DNA from: Limosilactobacillus sp.
GTDB taxonomy: Bacteria; Bacillota; Bacilli; Lactobacillales; Lactobacillaceae
Length of the DNA stretch: 64,000 nucleotides
Direction: 5' to 3'
Assembly (NCBI RefSeq): GCF_022482365.1
Contig: NZ_JAKVPE010000001.1
Span: 372,001 to 436,000 of the forward strand
Part shown: positions 49,663 to 58,166 of the stretch, piece after piece
How the letters are laid out: the number at the start of each line of letters is the position of its first letter
Numbering within the stretch: position 1 is the stretch's first letter
Notes under the pieces: model-generated
Seen by the model: the letters and a program-made list of their open reading frames with translations, nothing else
What the model was told of the DNA's origin: nothing
Databases searched by the model: none
Program-made: the position numbers and the translations under genes

Positions 49663-52557
49663 TTGATTAACTTGAGAAATAAAGTAAAACTGTCCTGGCC
49701 ACTCCTGATCTATGGGCTACTGGTGTTGCTGGCATTTTGGGGTACCGTCCTTCACTGGCAAACCGGCTTGCTGCAGGCCGGGAGTATTGGGGGCCTCGCC
49801 GGTTGGGAACTACTGAAGGTGCTAGGCGGAACCAGCGCCATCATCATTCCCATGCTGGTCGGGTATTATCAGGGGCCGATCCACCGTCGTTGGCCGCTGG
49901 CCTTGGGCTATGGTCTGGTGGGGGCGGTAACATTTTCACTTGCCCACTGGCTGCCTAGTGGTGGCGGCACTACCGAACGCTATCTAGTCCAGCAGATCTT
50001 CATCACATGGTTGGGCACTCTCTTGCTGTGGATGGCCGCACCGGTGCTTCACCGAATTCTGCATCGTTGGCAAGCCAAGCAGCGACGAACAGTTATCCTT
50101 GCCCTCATCGGTGTCTTCTTGGTGCTGGAAATTCTGGGTTGGCAGATGCTGCTCGGTTTTGCCGGGGGCCGCAGCCTGGTCTGGTTGGCATTTCTGTTTA
50201 CGATCGGCGACTGGCTGGCCACCGATCGTGCCTGGTGGCAGCGCTTCTCTCGCTGGTTCTACTTAGTGCTCGGCTTGATTTCCTGGCTGCTGACCGCGCT
50301 GACAATCTGGCTGCACAACAGTCGGGTTGATTATAATCCGCATCGCGGCCTGCTGGTGGATCATCTGCACCAACTGATCGGAATCGCTCCCTGTCAGCCG
50401 CTCCTGCTGATCACCAGCGTCCTGCTGCTGATGGCGGTTGGCTACCATCACTTGGCAATTAGTTTGGCCGATCTGGGACGGGGAATCCTGACCCTTAACT
50501 TGCTGGGCATCCCGCTGGCCTTTGCTCCGGTAGCTTCGAAGATCCCTTGGCTGCTCTGCTGGATCGTTTTGACGGCCGCCATCATCACTGGCCTGCCGCT
50601 ATTGTTTGAGCGACTATTCGCCGACGTATCCTGGACGATCAGTGGGGCGGCAATTCGACGGTGGGCCGGTCGGGTTATTCGATTTGGCTGGCCGCTGCTT
50701 TTGACCTATCTGATATTGTGGCTGCTGACGGTGGCATCGTTCGCCCTCCTGTGGAACAACGACTGGACGATGGTCACCTGGGCAGTAACTAAGCGGGCGG
50801 CAATCATCAACATCAATACCCTGATGATCTTTGCCATCTGCCTGGTCCTGATGGCCATCACCAATCGCTGGTGGCTGAGCAGCGGAATCACGATTGCCTT
50901 CTATATTGGCTGGATCGTTGCCAGTCAGCTAAAGATTGCGGCACGGGAGGAACCAATCCTGCCGACCGACATGTCAACCCTGACCGCCCCAAAGGAAATG
51001 CTGGGGATGGTCGATAGTAAGACCATCGTCGCCGTGGTTGGTGGAGCCATCCTGCTTTTAGGGGTCTGTGCCTGGTTGGAACACCGCTATGGGCATCCCC
51101 GCCTGCGCTGGTGGGGTCGCCTCGGGGTTGCACTGGTGGCCGTGCTGTTCCTGGGATCATTCACCCGGGCCAACCACAGTAATTCGCTGACCTTTAAACA
51201 GTTGCAGAAGTACCACGACATTCCGTACTTCTACAAGCAGATCCGTGGTGCCCAAATGAATGGTACGCTGCTCCAGTTTGCCAACAACATCGACGTCCAC
51301 GTCATGACCAAGCCGGTGGGGTATTCGGCGGCCCGGATGCACCAGATCGAGCAGCGCTACACGACTGTTGGCGCCAAGATCAATCAGGATCGCCAGCACG
51401 GCACGGTTGGCCGGCAGAACCTGGTCTTCGTGCTTAGCGAGAGTTTTGCTGATCCATCCCGGGTTCCGGGGATGAAGGTCCACGGTGGCGACCCGCTGCC
51501 GTTCCTTCACCAGCTTGAAAAGCACACCACCAGCGGTCTGATGCTCAGTTCCGGTTACGGCGGGGGAACCGCCAACATGGAATACCAGGCGCTGACCGGG
51601 CTGGCGGTCGCCAGTTTCTCGCCGACGATGCCGACACCGTATTCTCAGTTAGTGCCGTACCAAAAGCGAGCCTGGTCGATCAACCAGCTCTTCAATTATA
51701 GTATTGGGATCCATCCCTTCACGGCCAATCTATATAGCCGTAAGACCGTCTACCACAAGTTCGGCTTCGCGAAGTTCTACCACTTCGGCAGTGCCGACAA
51801 GCTGACCTACACGAAAAAAATCTACCATAATCCAAAGGTCAGCGACGATTCGACCTATAAGGAAATCACGTTGAATCTGCGTCGTCAGCCCCATGGCAAG
51901 TTCGTTCAGGTGGCGACGATGCAGAATCACATGCCCTACCAAAACTACTACAGGCATAATCATTATTCGATCAGTGGTGACAACTTCAGTGAGGGCCAAG
52001 AAAATTCGATTGAAACCTACATCCAGGGAATTCACTATACCGACACCGCGCTTAAAAGCTGGATCCACCAGCTGGACGAGCTCGACCAGCCAACCACGGT
52101 GGTTTGGTACGGTGACCACTTGCCGGGAATCTACAACAAGGTCTCAATGAGCAAGTATGGGGTCCCGCTGCACGAGACCGACTACTTCATCTATAGCAAC
52201 AAGGCTGCTCGGCGCCTTAATCATGACCGAATTGTCAACCAGCACCAACTGGTCAGCCCGAACGTCTTTGGGGCGCTGGCCCTGGCGAAGATGGACATGA
52301 AGGTTTCCCCGTACTACGCGCTCCTGACCAAGGTGTCAGAAGAGATCCCGGCGACCTCGCTGCCGCTGGATGGGTCTTCCAAGAACAACACTGCGCACCA
52401 GGGCGGGATCAGCTTTGTCGACCAGCACGGTAAGGAGGTTAAGCTGAACGCTAAGCAGCGACAACTTTACCATGACTACCAGCTGGTTCAATACGACCTG
52501 ACAGCGGGACACGGCTACTTGATGAAGGACCGCTTCCTGAAGAGCGTTGCTAAGTAA
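49663..52557 (+). CDS. LtaS/MdoB-like membrane sulfatase-fold protein (polyglycerol-phosphate or related transferase)
   Basis: 964 residues. About 12 transmembrane helices fill the first ~490 residues, about twice as many as in housekeeping LtaS, followed by an extracellular sulfatase-fold domain. Active-site parts are LVFVLSESFADPSRVPG (metal Glu), GYGGGTANMEYQALTGL (nucleophile Thr), ATMQNHMPYQNYY and WYGDHLPGIYNK (metal Asp-His). Likely acts outside the membrane on a lipid-linked phospho-alcohol, adding it to a wall or membrane glycopolymer. The start is uncertain: TTG 49663 or TTG 49672, both near AAAGGA. An imperfect inverted repeat AGTACTTTCT...AGAAAGTATT lies at 49601-49645. Confidence 0.82.
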   Translation: MINLRNKVKLSWPLLIYGLLVLLAFWGTVLHWQTGLLQAGSIGGLAGWELLKVLGGTSAIIIPMLVGYYQGPIHRRWPLALGYGLVGAVTFSLAHWLPSGGGTTERYLVQQIFITWLGTLLLWMAAPVLHRILHRWQAKQRRTVILALIGVFLVLEILGWQMLLGFAGGRSLVWLAFLFTIGDWLATDRAWWQRFSRWFYLVLGLISWLLTALTIWLHNSRVDYNPHRGLLVDHLHQLIGIAPCQPLLLITSVLLLMAVGYHHLAISLADLGRGILTLNLLGIPLAFAPVASKIPWLLCWIVLTAAIITGLPLLFERLFADVSWTISGAAIRRWAGRVIRFGWPLLLTYLILWLLTVASFALLWNNDWTMVTWAVTKRAAIININTLMIFAICLVLMAITNRWWLSSGITIAFYIGWIVASQLKIAAREEPILPTDMSTLTAPKEMLGMVDSKTIVAVVGGAILLLGVCAWLEHRYGHPRLRWWGRLGVALVAVLFLGSFTRANHSNSLTFKQLQKYHDIPYFYKQIRGAQMNGTLLQFANNIDVHVMTKPVGYSAARMHQIEQRYTTVGAKINQDRQHGTVGRQNLVFVLSESFADPSRVPGMKVHGGDPLPFLHQLEKHTTSGLMLSSGYGGGTANMEYQALTGLAVASFSPTMPTPYSQLVPYQKRAWSINQLFNYSIGIHPFTANLYSRKTVYHKFGFAKFYHFGSADKLTYTKKIYHNPKVSDDSTYKEITLNLRRQPHGKFVQVATMQNHMPYQNYYRHNHYSISGDNFSEGQENSIETYIQGIHYTDTALKSWIHQLDELDQPTTVVWYGDHLPGIYNKVSMSKYGVPLHETDYFIYSNKAARRLNHDRIVNQHQLVSPNVFGALALAKMDMKVSPYYALLTKVSEEIPATSLPLDGSSKNNTAHQGGISFVDQHGKEVKLNAKQRQLYHDYQLVQYDLTAGHGYLMKDRFLKSVAK

Positions 52558-52576
52558 CAATTTAAGATCATCGACG

Positions 52577-52616
52577 GAATCCGTTACTGCCAAGGAGCAG
52601 GACGGATTCTTTTTGT
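52577..52616 (+). terminator. Terminator of the LtaS-like gene
   Basis: GAATCCGT pairs with ACGGATTC, followed by TTTTTG. Confidence 0.8.
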
Positions 52617-52651
52617 TTAAGACATTTCAGGTAAACCGATTCGCGCTCAGG

Positions 52652-52681
52652 TTGGCGTGGCATTACAAGGAATATTATAAT
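52652..52681 (+). promoter_or_regulatory. Promoter of the P-type ATPase gene
   Basis: TTGGCG (52652-52657), an 18-base spacer and TATAAT (52676-52681). Confidence 0.6.
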
Positions 52682-52731
52682 GATAATAGGGAAGTATTAG
52701 ACACAAACGTGCTGAAATGGGGGAATAGCCG

Positions 52732-55380
52732 ATGAGTGCGAAATTTTATCAAGAGAGTACCCAGGACGTCATCAAGCAACTGCGGGGAACGCCCCAGGGA
52801 CTGACGACCAGCGAGGCCCAGACGAGGCTAAAGGAGGACGGGCCCAATGCCCTGCCAGCGGGGGAACACCTGTCCTTATTGCAAAAGTTCATCGCCCAGT
52901 TCAAGGACCTGATGATTCTGATCCTGATCGTGGCAGCAGTTGTGGCTGCCATTGCTGGCGAAATTTCTGATGCCATCATCATTCTAGTCGTCGTTATCCT
53001 GAACGCGGCCTTCGGAGTTTTCCAGGAGACCAAGGCGGAGAACGCGATTGACGCCTTGCAAAAGATGAGTACACCAACGACCAATGTGCTGCGGGATGGG
53101 CACGTCAAACAAATTTCCAGTAAGGACTTGGTGACGGGCGATGTGATCCTGCTGGAAGCCGGGGACATCATCCCGGCTGACGTTCGTTTTCTCAAGACGC
53201 AGAATCTCAAGGTCGAGGAGGCAGCCCTGACCGGTGAGTCGGTTCCGGTTGACAAAAACAGTGAAACGATCACTGACGATTCTACCGTTCTCGGCGACCA
53301 GCACAACATGGGCTTCATGAACACCAACGTAACGGCTGGGACGGCCGAGGGGATTGTGACGGCAACCGGGCTTCAGACCGAAGTGGGAAAGATCGCCGAC
53401 ATGCTCAATAATGCCAAGCCGACGACCACGCCTCTGCAGAAGAACATTACCCACCTGAGCAAGGTCCTCTCCGTGCTGGTTCTGGTGATGGCCGTTGCGA
53501 TTTTCCTGATTGGGATGCTGACCCATCGGGAATCGACATTGGACATGCTGCTGACGGCAATTTCACTGGCGGTGGCTGCAATTCCAGAAGGGCTGCCAGC
53601 GATCGTCACGATTACTCTGGCCCTGGGAACCCAGGCGATGGTCAAGCGCAACGCCCTGATCCGGAAGCTGCCGGCAGTTGAAACGCTGGGCGCCACGGAG
53701 ATCATCGCCTCAGACAAGACCGGGACGCTGACGAAGAATCAGATGACGGTCGAACAGGTGATGATCGATGGCCAGCTAGTTGCCAGCAAGGACTTCGACA
53801 AAGCAGACAGTGCTCCGCTGGAAAAGGCGATGATTTTGGCTAACGACGCCCAGGAAGGTGATAAGCAGGAGCTGCTTGGTGATCCGACTGAGACGGCCCT
53901 GTGGCAATTCTATATCAACAAGGGCGTCAGCATCGCGGATTTCAAGGCTAAGTACCCGCGGATTAACTCCCTGCCATTCGACTCCGAGCGGAAGCTGATG
54001 TCGGCGGTAGTCAAAGAAAATTCGCAGCCGGTTCTGTACACCAAGGGGGCCGTGGACGAACTGCTGGCCCGGACCAATCGCATCCTTGATCACGGGCAGG
54101 TACGGCCAATTACGGATGCCGACCGGGAAACTATTCTAAAGTTTAACAACGACCTGGCCAAGCAGGCGCTCCGGGTCCTGGCCTACGCCTACCGGCCGCT
54201 GGCGGCGGATGAAGCCCACAGTTCGGACTCCAGCCGGGTTGAGCAATCGTTGATTTTTATTGGTTTGACGGGGATGATCGATCCACCGCGTCCCGAGGTC
54301 AAGGCAGCCATCAAGGAGGCCAAGCAGGCTGGTATTCGGCCGCTGATGATCACCGGGGATCACAAGGTGACGGCGCGGACAATTGCCGAACGACTCGGCA
54401 TTATCGAACCGGGCGACGAGGATGGCGCAATTACCGGGGCTGAATTAAACGAGCTGAGTGACGCGGAGCTCAAGGACAATGTCGAGAAGTACCACGTTTA
54501 CGCCCGGGTGGCTCCCGAGCACAAGGTTCGGATCGTCAAGGCTTGGCAGGCCCACGATAAAGTAGTGGCCATGACCGGTGACGGGGTCAATGATGCCCCG
54601 GCACTGAAGGCAGCCGACATCGGGGTCGGCATGGGGATCACCGGGACCGAGGTTTCCAAGAACGCGGCCGACGTGGTTCTGGCCGATGACAACTTTGCGA
54701 CGATCATTGCGGCAGTCAAGGAGGGGCGGAAGGTTTTCGCCAACATTCAAAAGGCGATTCAGTACCTGCTCTCCGCCAACCTGGGTGAGATGTTGACCCT
54801 TTTCCTGATGACGATCCTGAACTGGGCAATCTTGACCCCGGTCCAAATTCTCTGGATCAACCTGGTCACCGACACCTTCCCGGCGATCGCCCTTGGGGTT
54901 GAACCGGCGGAAGGGGACGTCATGAAGCAGCAGCCGCGGGGATTGCACTCCAGTTTCCTGTCGAACGGCACCGGATCCAACATCATCTATCAGGGCCTCT
55001 TGGAGGGAGCGTTGACCCTCGGGGTATACTGTCTGGGGATCACCTTCCCAGTTCACCAGAGTGCGGCCCTGGTCCACGCCGATGCTCTGACGATGGCCTA
55101 CATCACGCTGGGACTGATCCAGCTGGCCCACGCCTTCAACTGTAAGTCATTGCACGGCACGATTTTTAAGAGTGGAACCTTTGCCAACCACTACTTCAAC
55201 TGGGCAATCATCGTTTCGACCATTGCACTGGTAGTCACGGTCTTCGTTCCGCAGTTGAATCCAATCTTCCACACCACCGAGTTAAACAGGATGCAGTGGG
55301 GAATTGTCCTGCTGGCCGGGATCCTGATGGTGGCCGTGGTTGAAATCGTGAAGTTCTTCCAGCGGCAATCAAATAAGTAA
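52732..55380 (+). CDS. P-type cation ATPase, Ca2+ (SERCA/LMCA1-like) class
   Basis: 882 residues, 10 predicted helices. Actuator TGESVPV, phosphorylation motif [10 protein letters not shown] (Asp about 330), nucleotide KGAVDELL, hinge [20 protein letters not shown]. Helix 4 has [12 protein letters not shown] and helix 6 [13 protein letters not shown], the Ca2+-site patterns of PMCA/SERCA-type pumps. It probably exports Ca2+ (or Mn2+) from the cytoplasm. It starts [17 protein letters not shown] with GGGGGAA upstream. Single gene with its own promoter. Confidence 0.92.
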   Translation: MSAKFYQESTQDVIKQLRGTPQGLTTSEAQTRLKEDGPNALPAGEHLSLLQKFIAQFKDLMILILIVAAVVAAIAGEISDAIIILVVVILNAAFGVFQETKAENAIDALQKMSTPTTNVLRDGHVKQISSKDLVTGDVILLEAGDIIPADVRFLKTQNLKVEEAALTGESVPVDKNSETITDDSTVLGDQHNMGFMNTNVTAGTAEGIVTATGLQTEVGKIADMLNNAKPTTTPLQKNITHLSKVLSVLVLVMAVAIFLIGMLTHRESTLDMLLTAISLAVAAIPEGLPAIVTITLALGTQAMVKRNALIRKLPAVETLGATEIIASDKTGTLTKNQMTVEQVMIDGQLVASKDFDKADSAPLEKAMILANDAQEGDKQELLGDPTETALWQFYINKGVSIADFKAKYPRINSLPFDSERKLMSAVVKENSQPVLYTKGAVDELLARTNRILDHGQVRPITDADRETILKFNNDLAKQALRVLAYAYRPLAADEAHSSDSSRVEQSLIFIGLTGMIDPPRPEVKAAIKEAKQAGIRPLMITGDHKVTARTIAERLGIIEPGDEDGAITGAELNELSDAELKDNVEKYHVYARVAPEHKVRIVKAWQAHDKVVAMTGDGVNDAPALKAADIGVGMGITGTEVSKNAADVVLADDNFATIIAAVKEGRKVFANIQKAIQYLLSANLGEMLTLFLMTILNWAILTPVQILWINLVTDTFPAIALGVEPAEGDVMKQQPRGLHSSFLSNGTGSNIIYQGLLEGALTLGVYCLGITFPVHQSAALVHADALTMAYITLGLIQLAHAFNCKSLHGTIFKSGTFANHYFNWAIIVSTIALVVTVFVPQLNPIFHTTELNRMQWGIVLLAGILMVAVVEIVKFFQRQSNK

Positions 55381-55385
55381 GCAAA

Positions 55386-55413
55386 AAGACTTCCAAGCGG
55401 AAGCCTTTTTATT
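55386..55413. terminator. Bidirectional terminator
   Basis: AAAAGACTTCC and GGAAGCCTTTT around AAGC. Shared by the P-type ATPase and the convergent cyclase-family gene. Confidence 0.8.
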
Positions 55414-55423
55414 TGTTAATACA

Positions 55424-56194
55424 TTATTTATTAGCAGCTTTTCCCTGTTCCTGTTCAAAGACAGCAAAGGCACGAACCGGGAATCCGGGGGCCTTTTCCG
55501 GCTTGGCAACCGAAACAAAGATCTCTGCCCCAGTGGCGGGAACCCGATCAAGGTTATCCAGCAGTTCGACCTGGTAGTGGCCGTGTGACAGAACATAGTA
55601 CTCGCCGACTAGCCCATCCTGCTGTTCCTTTGCCGTATCGGTATCAAAAGTTTCGTGACCATTGGCAGCGGCGTGGCGCGTTTCGTAAATGTACTTCAGC
55701 GCGTCCAGTGACCAACCCGGGTAGTGATTTTGTCCCTTGTCGTCCTTGTTTTCAAACTTAGCTTGGGATGGCCAACGCTTGCCCCAATCGGTACGCAGGG
55801 CAACGAATGAACCCGCGGGGATTTCACCATGTTTCTTTTCCCACGCCTTGATATCCTTAACCGTTAGACTGCGGTCGGGATCCTGCTCGGCCTGCTTGTG
55901 GAAGTCGATTACCACCAGTGGCAAAACCAGGTCTTTGAGCTTGAGGTCCTCGACGTAGCGATCGTCGTCCTTATAAAAGTGAACGGGTGGATCAATGTGC
56001 GTTCCGTATTGACCAGGAAAGGTGTATTGCTTGACGAAAAAACCGTCGCTGTGCGTGAAGATGGTCTCAAACTTAGCGGGCTTAAATTCCGGGAAGCGGG
56101 GACTGTCCGGCCCAAAGGTATGGGTTAAGTCGACCCATTCTTTGCTTTTGAGCGTGGCAACTAATGATTGAACTGAATTTTGATTTGCTGACAT
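55424..56194 (-). CDS. Cyclase-family metal hydrolase (kynurenine formamidase-like fold)
   Basis: 256 residues. Opens WVDLTHTFGPDSPRFPEF; metal motif QYGTHIDPPVHF (H-x-x-x-D-x-x-x-H type); YYVLSHGHYQVELLDNL and GAEIFVSVAKPEKAPGFPVR complete the fold. The family hydrolyses amides or lactones; the substrate is unknown. It follows the MetE-like gene (28 bases between stop and start) and so lies under the same Met T-box. AAAGGAG before the ATG at 56194 supports this start over an earlier in-frame Met that would overlap the upstream gene. Confidence 0.88.
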   Translation of the reverse strand: MSANQNSVQSLVATLKSKEWVDLTHTFGPDSPRFPEFKPAKFETIFTHSDGFFVKQYTFPGQYGTHIDPPVHFYKDDDRYVEDLKLKDLVLPLVVIDFHKQAEQDPDRSLTVKDIKAWEKKHGEIPAGSFVALRTDWGKRWPSQAKFENKDDKGQNHYPGWSLDALKYIYETRHAAANGHETFDTDTAKEQQDGLVGEYYVLSHGHYQVELLDNLDRVPATGAEIFVSVAKPEKAPGFPVRAFAVFEQEQGKAANK

Positions 56195-56222
56195 GATAAG
56201 AGCTCCTTTCAATGCGGGGTCA

Positions 56223-57344
56223 CTAGCCCCAAACTTCATCGGCAATTGACTTGATTAGCTTGAGCTTATTCCATTGCTGTTCTTCGGTGAGAATGTTTCC
56301 CTCTTCGGTCGAGGCAAAGCCACACTGCGGGCTGAGACAGAGGTTTGCCAATGGGACGTGCTCGGCCGCTTCGTGGATCCGGGCAATGACTTTTTGCCGG
56401 TCCTCCAATTTCCCGGACTTCGAGGTAATAAGACCCAGGACGATCCGGACATCCTGGCGGTTATTCCAAATGGTGGCCAGCGGTGAGAAGTCGCCGGCAC
56501 GATCACTGTCGTACTCGAGGAAGAAGCCGTCGTAATTCAGCTGGGCGAGGTACTTGGCAACCGGCGTGTAGCCACCAGAGAAGAGGAAGGTGGACTTGAA
56601 GTTTCCCCGACAGATGTGGGTAGTAACGGTTAGATCGTCAGGCAGGCCATCCAAGGCACCATTGATTACCGTGACCGCATCCTCAGCCAGGCCGACGTAC
56701 TTGGCATGCTCTTCCGGTTGCCCCTTGGTTTCGTTTAGCTTGCTGATAAGGAATGCCCAGGTGGTGTCATCGATCTGCAGGTAACGGCAGCCGAGGTCAT
56801 AGAAGTGCTGGATGGTCTTATGATAGGCGGTCGACAAGTCAGCTAGGTAGTCGGCGCGCTGGTCATAGAATTCGGGCCAGTTATCGGAACGGTTATCACG
56901 GAAGAGCATCGTCGGGGAGGGAATCGTTTGCTTGGCAATCGCGTCATCTCCTGCAACCTGTTGGGTGAACTTAAAGGCGGCGAAGAAGGGGTGCTCGGGA
57001 TTGTAGGCAACCTTGCCGGCAAGTTCGGCGTTGTCCGTTCGAGTCTTGGCCCCGTGGAATTTGTAACTTTCCTTGTAATCATACTTGGCCACGCCCTTCA
57101 GTCCCCAGAGAAAGTCGAGGTGCCACCAGCTGCGGCGAAACTCGCCGTCCGTCACGGCATGCAGGCCCACCGCCTTTTCCTTTTGAATCAGATCGGTGAT
57201 GAACTGATCCTCGACTTCAGTTAGTTCTTCCCGGCTAAGGTCACCCTTGGCAAATTTAGCCCGAGCCTCCTTTAAGCCTTGTGGACGCAGGAAGCTGCCG
57301 ACGATGTCATAACGAAATGGGGCTTTGAATGTTGATTGAGTCAT
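56223..57344 (-). CDS. MetE C-terminal-domain-like methyltransferase (YxjG/YxjH type)
   Basis: 373 residues, matching stand-alone MetE catalytic-domain proteins. Opens FRYDIVGSFLRPQGLKEAR; GLHAVTDGEFRRSWWHLDFL; zinc ligands His and Cys in THICRGNF, Glu in FFLEYDSDRAGDF and Cys in LSPQCGFASTEEG. Such proteins methylate homocysteine or related thiols with a folate or other donor and lack the N-terminal MetE half. Met control is shown by the T-box upstream. ATG at 57344 with AAAGGAT; an earlier in-frame Met falls inside the T-box terminator and is rejected. Confidence 0.9.
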   Translation of the reverse strand: MTQSTFKAPFRYDIVGSFLRPQGLKEARAKFAKGDLSREELTEVEDQFITDLIQKEKAVGLHAVTDGEFRRSWWHLDFLWGLKGVAKYDYKESYKFHGAKTRTDNAELAGKVAYNPEHPFFAAFKFTQQVAGDDAIAKQTIPSPTMLFRDNRSDNWPEFYDQRADYLADLSTAYHKTIQHFYDLGCRYLQIDDTTWAFLISKLNETKGQPEEHAKYVGLAEDAVTVINGALDGLPDDLTVTTHICRGNFKSTFLFSGGYTPVAKYLAQLNYDGFFLEYDSDRAGDFSPLATIWNNRQDVRIVLGLITSKSGKLEDRQKVIARIHEAAEHVPLANLCLSPQCGFASTEEGNILTEEQQWNKLKLIKSIADEVWG

Positions 57345-57396
57345 AGATAATCGATCCTTTCTCTGCTTGTCAGGAGGGATGGGCGCGGCATTGGAA

Positions 57397-57685
57397 CAAA
57401 AAAACGTCCCTAGAAAAAGCATTCACTTCTTCTAGGGACGTTGGAAACGTGTTACCACCCTAATTTAACCAGGCTTTACAACCTGATCCTCTGTAAGTAC
57501 ACCCGCAGGTAAACCTAGGCGAGGTAACGATCGCCAGTCGGGAACCACTTACCATTGCTCGCGGTTCTTGATTTGCTCCAAGACCATCTTCGTGCTTCTC
57601 TGTAGTACCAGTTCTCAGCTCGTCCGGCTCTCTGTAAATACGCTGAAGCATTACTCATCTTTTCTCAGCATTTTCTAATTGAATT
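57397..57685 (-). promoter_or_regulatory. T-box riboswitch, Met specificity
   Basis: On the minus strand: stem I with AGAGAGCCGG and GCTGAGAACTGG, a candidate specifier ATG (57587-57585) in CGAAGATGGTC, and the T-box core AATTAGGGTGGTAACACG (57465-57448). A terminator AACGTCCCTAGAAGAAG / CTTTTTCTAGGGACGTT with T-run ends at 57397. Uncharged tRNA-Met would bind and prevent termination, turning on the MetE-like and cyclase genes. The T-box is certain; the Met specifier is fitted by eye. Confidence 0.93.
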
Positions 57686-57691
57686 GTCATT

Positions 57692-57720
57692 ATCATATGC
57701 GCCTTTGGTTGAAAAGTCAA
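57692..57720 (-). promoter_or_regulatory. Promoter of the T-box/MetE-like operon
   Basis: Minus strand TTGACT (57720-57715), a 17-base spacer and TATGAT (57697-57692). Confidence 0.75.
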
Positions 57721-57842
57721 CACCATTATTGCGGAATTTTGACTAAAATCATCCTCCTTATTCCTCAATCTTGTTGCCTGCCGGGATCCGTATTATCATT
57801 AATTTATAAAGATTGATATTCGGTACAAAGCAGGTGAATTTT

Positions 57843-58157
57843 ATGAACTACGATCAAACATTAGAGTTGCTAAAAAACTTTCGTGATCAAAGGGGATGGG
57901 CCAAGTTTCATAATTTAAAGGATCTGGCAATCTCCGTTAATCTTGAGGCCAGCGAAATTCTCGAAATCTTTCAATGGCAACCCGCTGACCAGTCATTAAG
58001 CCCAGAAGAGAGGAAGCATCTTCAGGATGAAATGGCGGATACAATGATCTATCTGATCTACATGTTTGATAAATTAGATGTTGATCCCGGACAGGCGATT
58101 CGTGAGAAGGTTGAGTACAACCATTCTCGTAAATGGCCGAAGATTGACCAAAAGTAG
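57843..58157 (+). CDS. MazG-like nucleotide pyrophosphohydrolase
   Basis: 104 residues. The all-alpha NTP-PPase fold is seen in MNYDQTLELLKNFRDQRGWA, then NLEASEILEIFQW (E-x-x-x-E metal motif) and LQDEMADTMIYLIYM (E-x-x-D motif). RS21-C6/dCTPase-like members hydrolyse non-canonical or deoxynucleoside triphosphates to monophosphate and pyrophosphate. It ends 9 bases before the GTG of the GIY-YIG-helicase gene and shares its transcript. AGGTGA lies 8 bases before the ATG; an earlier in-frame start lacks a site. Confidence 0.88.
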   Translation: MNYDQTLELLKNFRDQRGWAKFHNLKDLAISVNLEASEILEIFQWQPADQSLSPEERKHLQDEMADTMIYLIYMFDKLDVDPGQAIREKVEYNHSRKWPKIDQK

Positions 58158-58166
58158 GTGAGCTTG

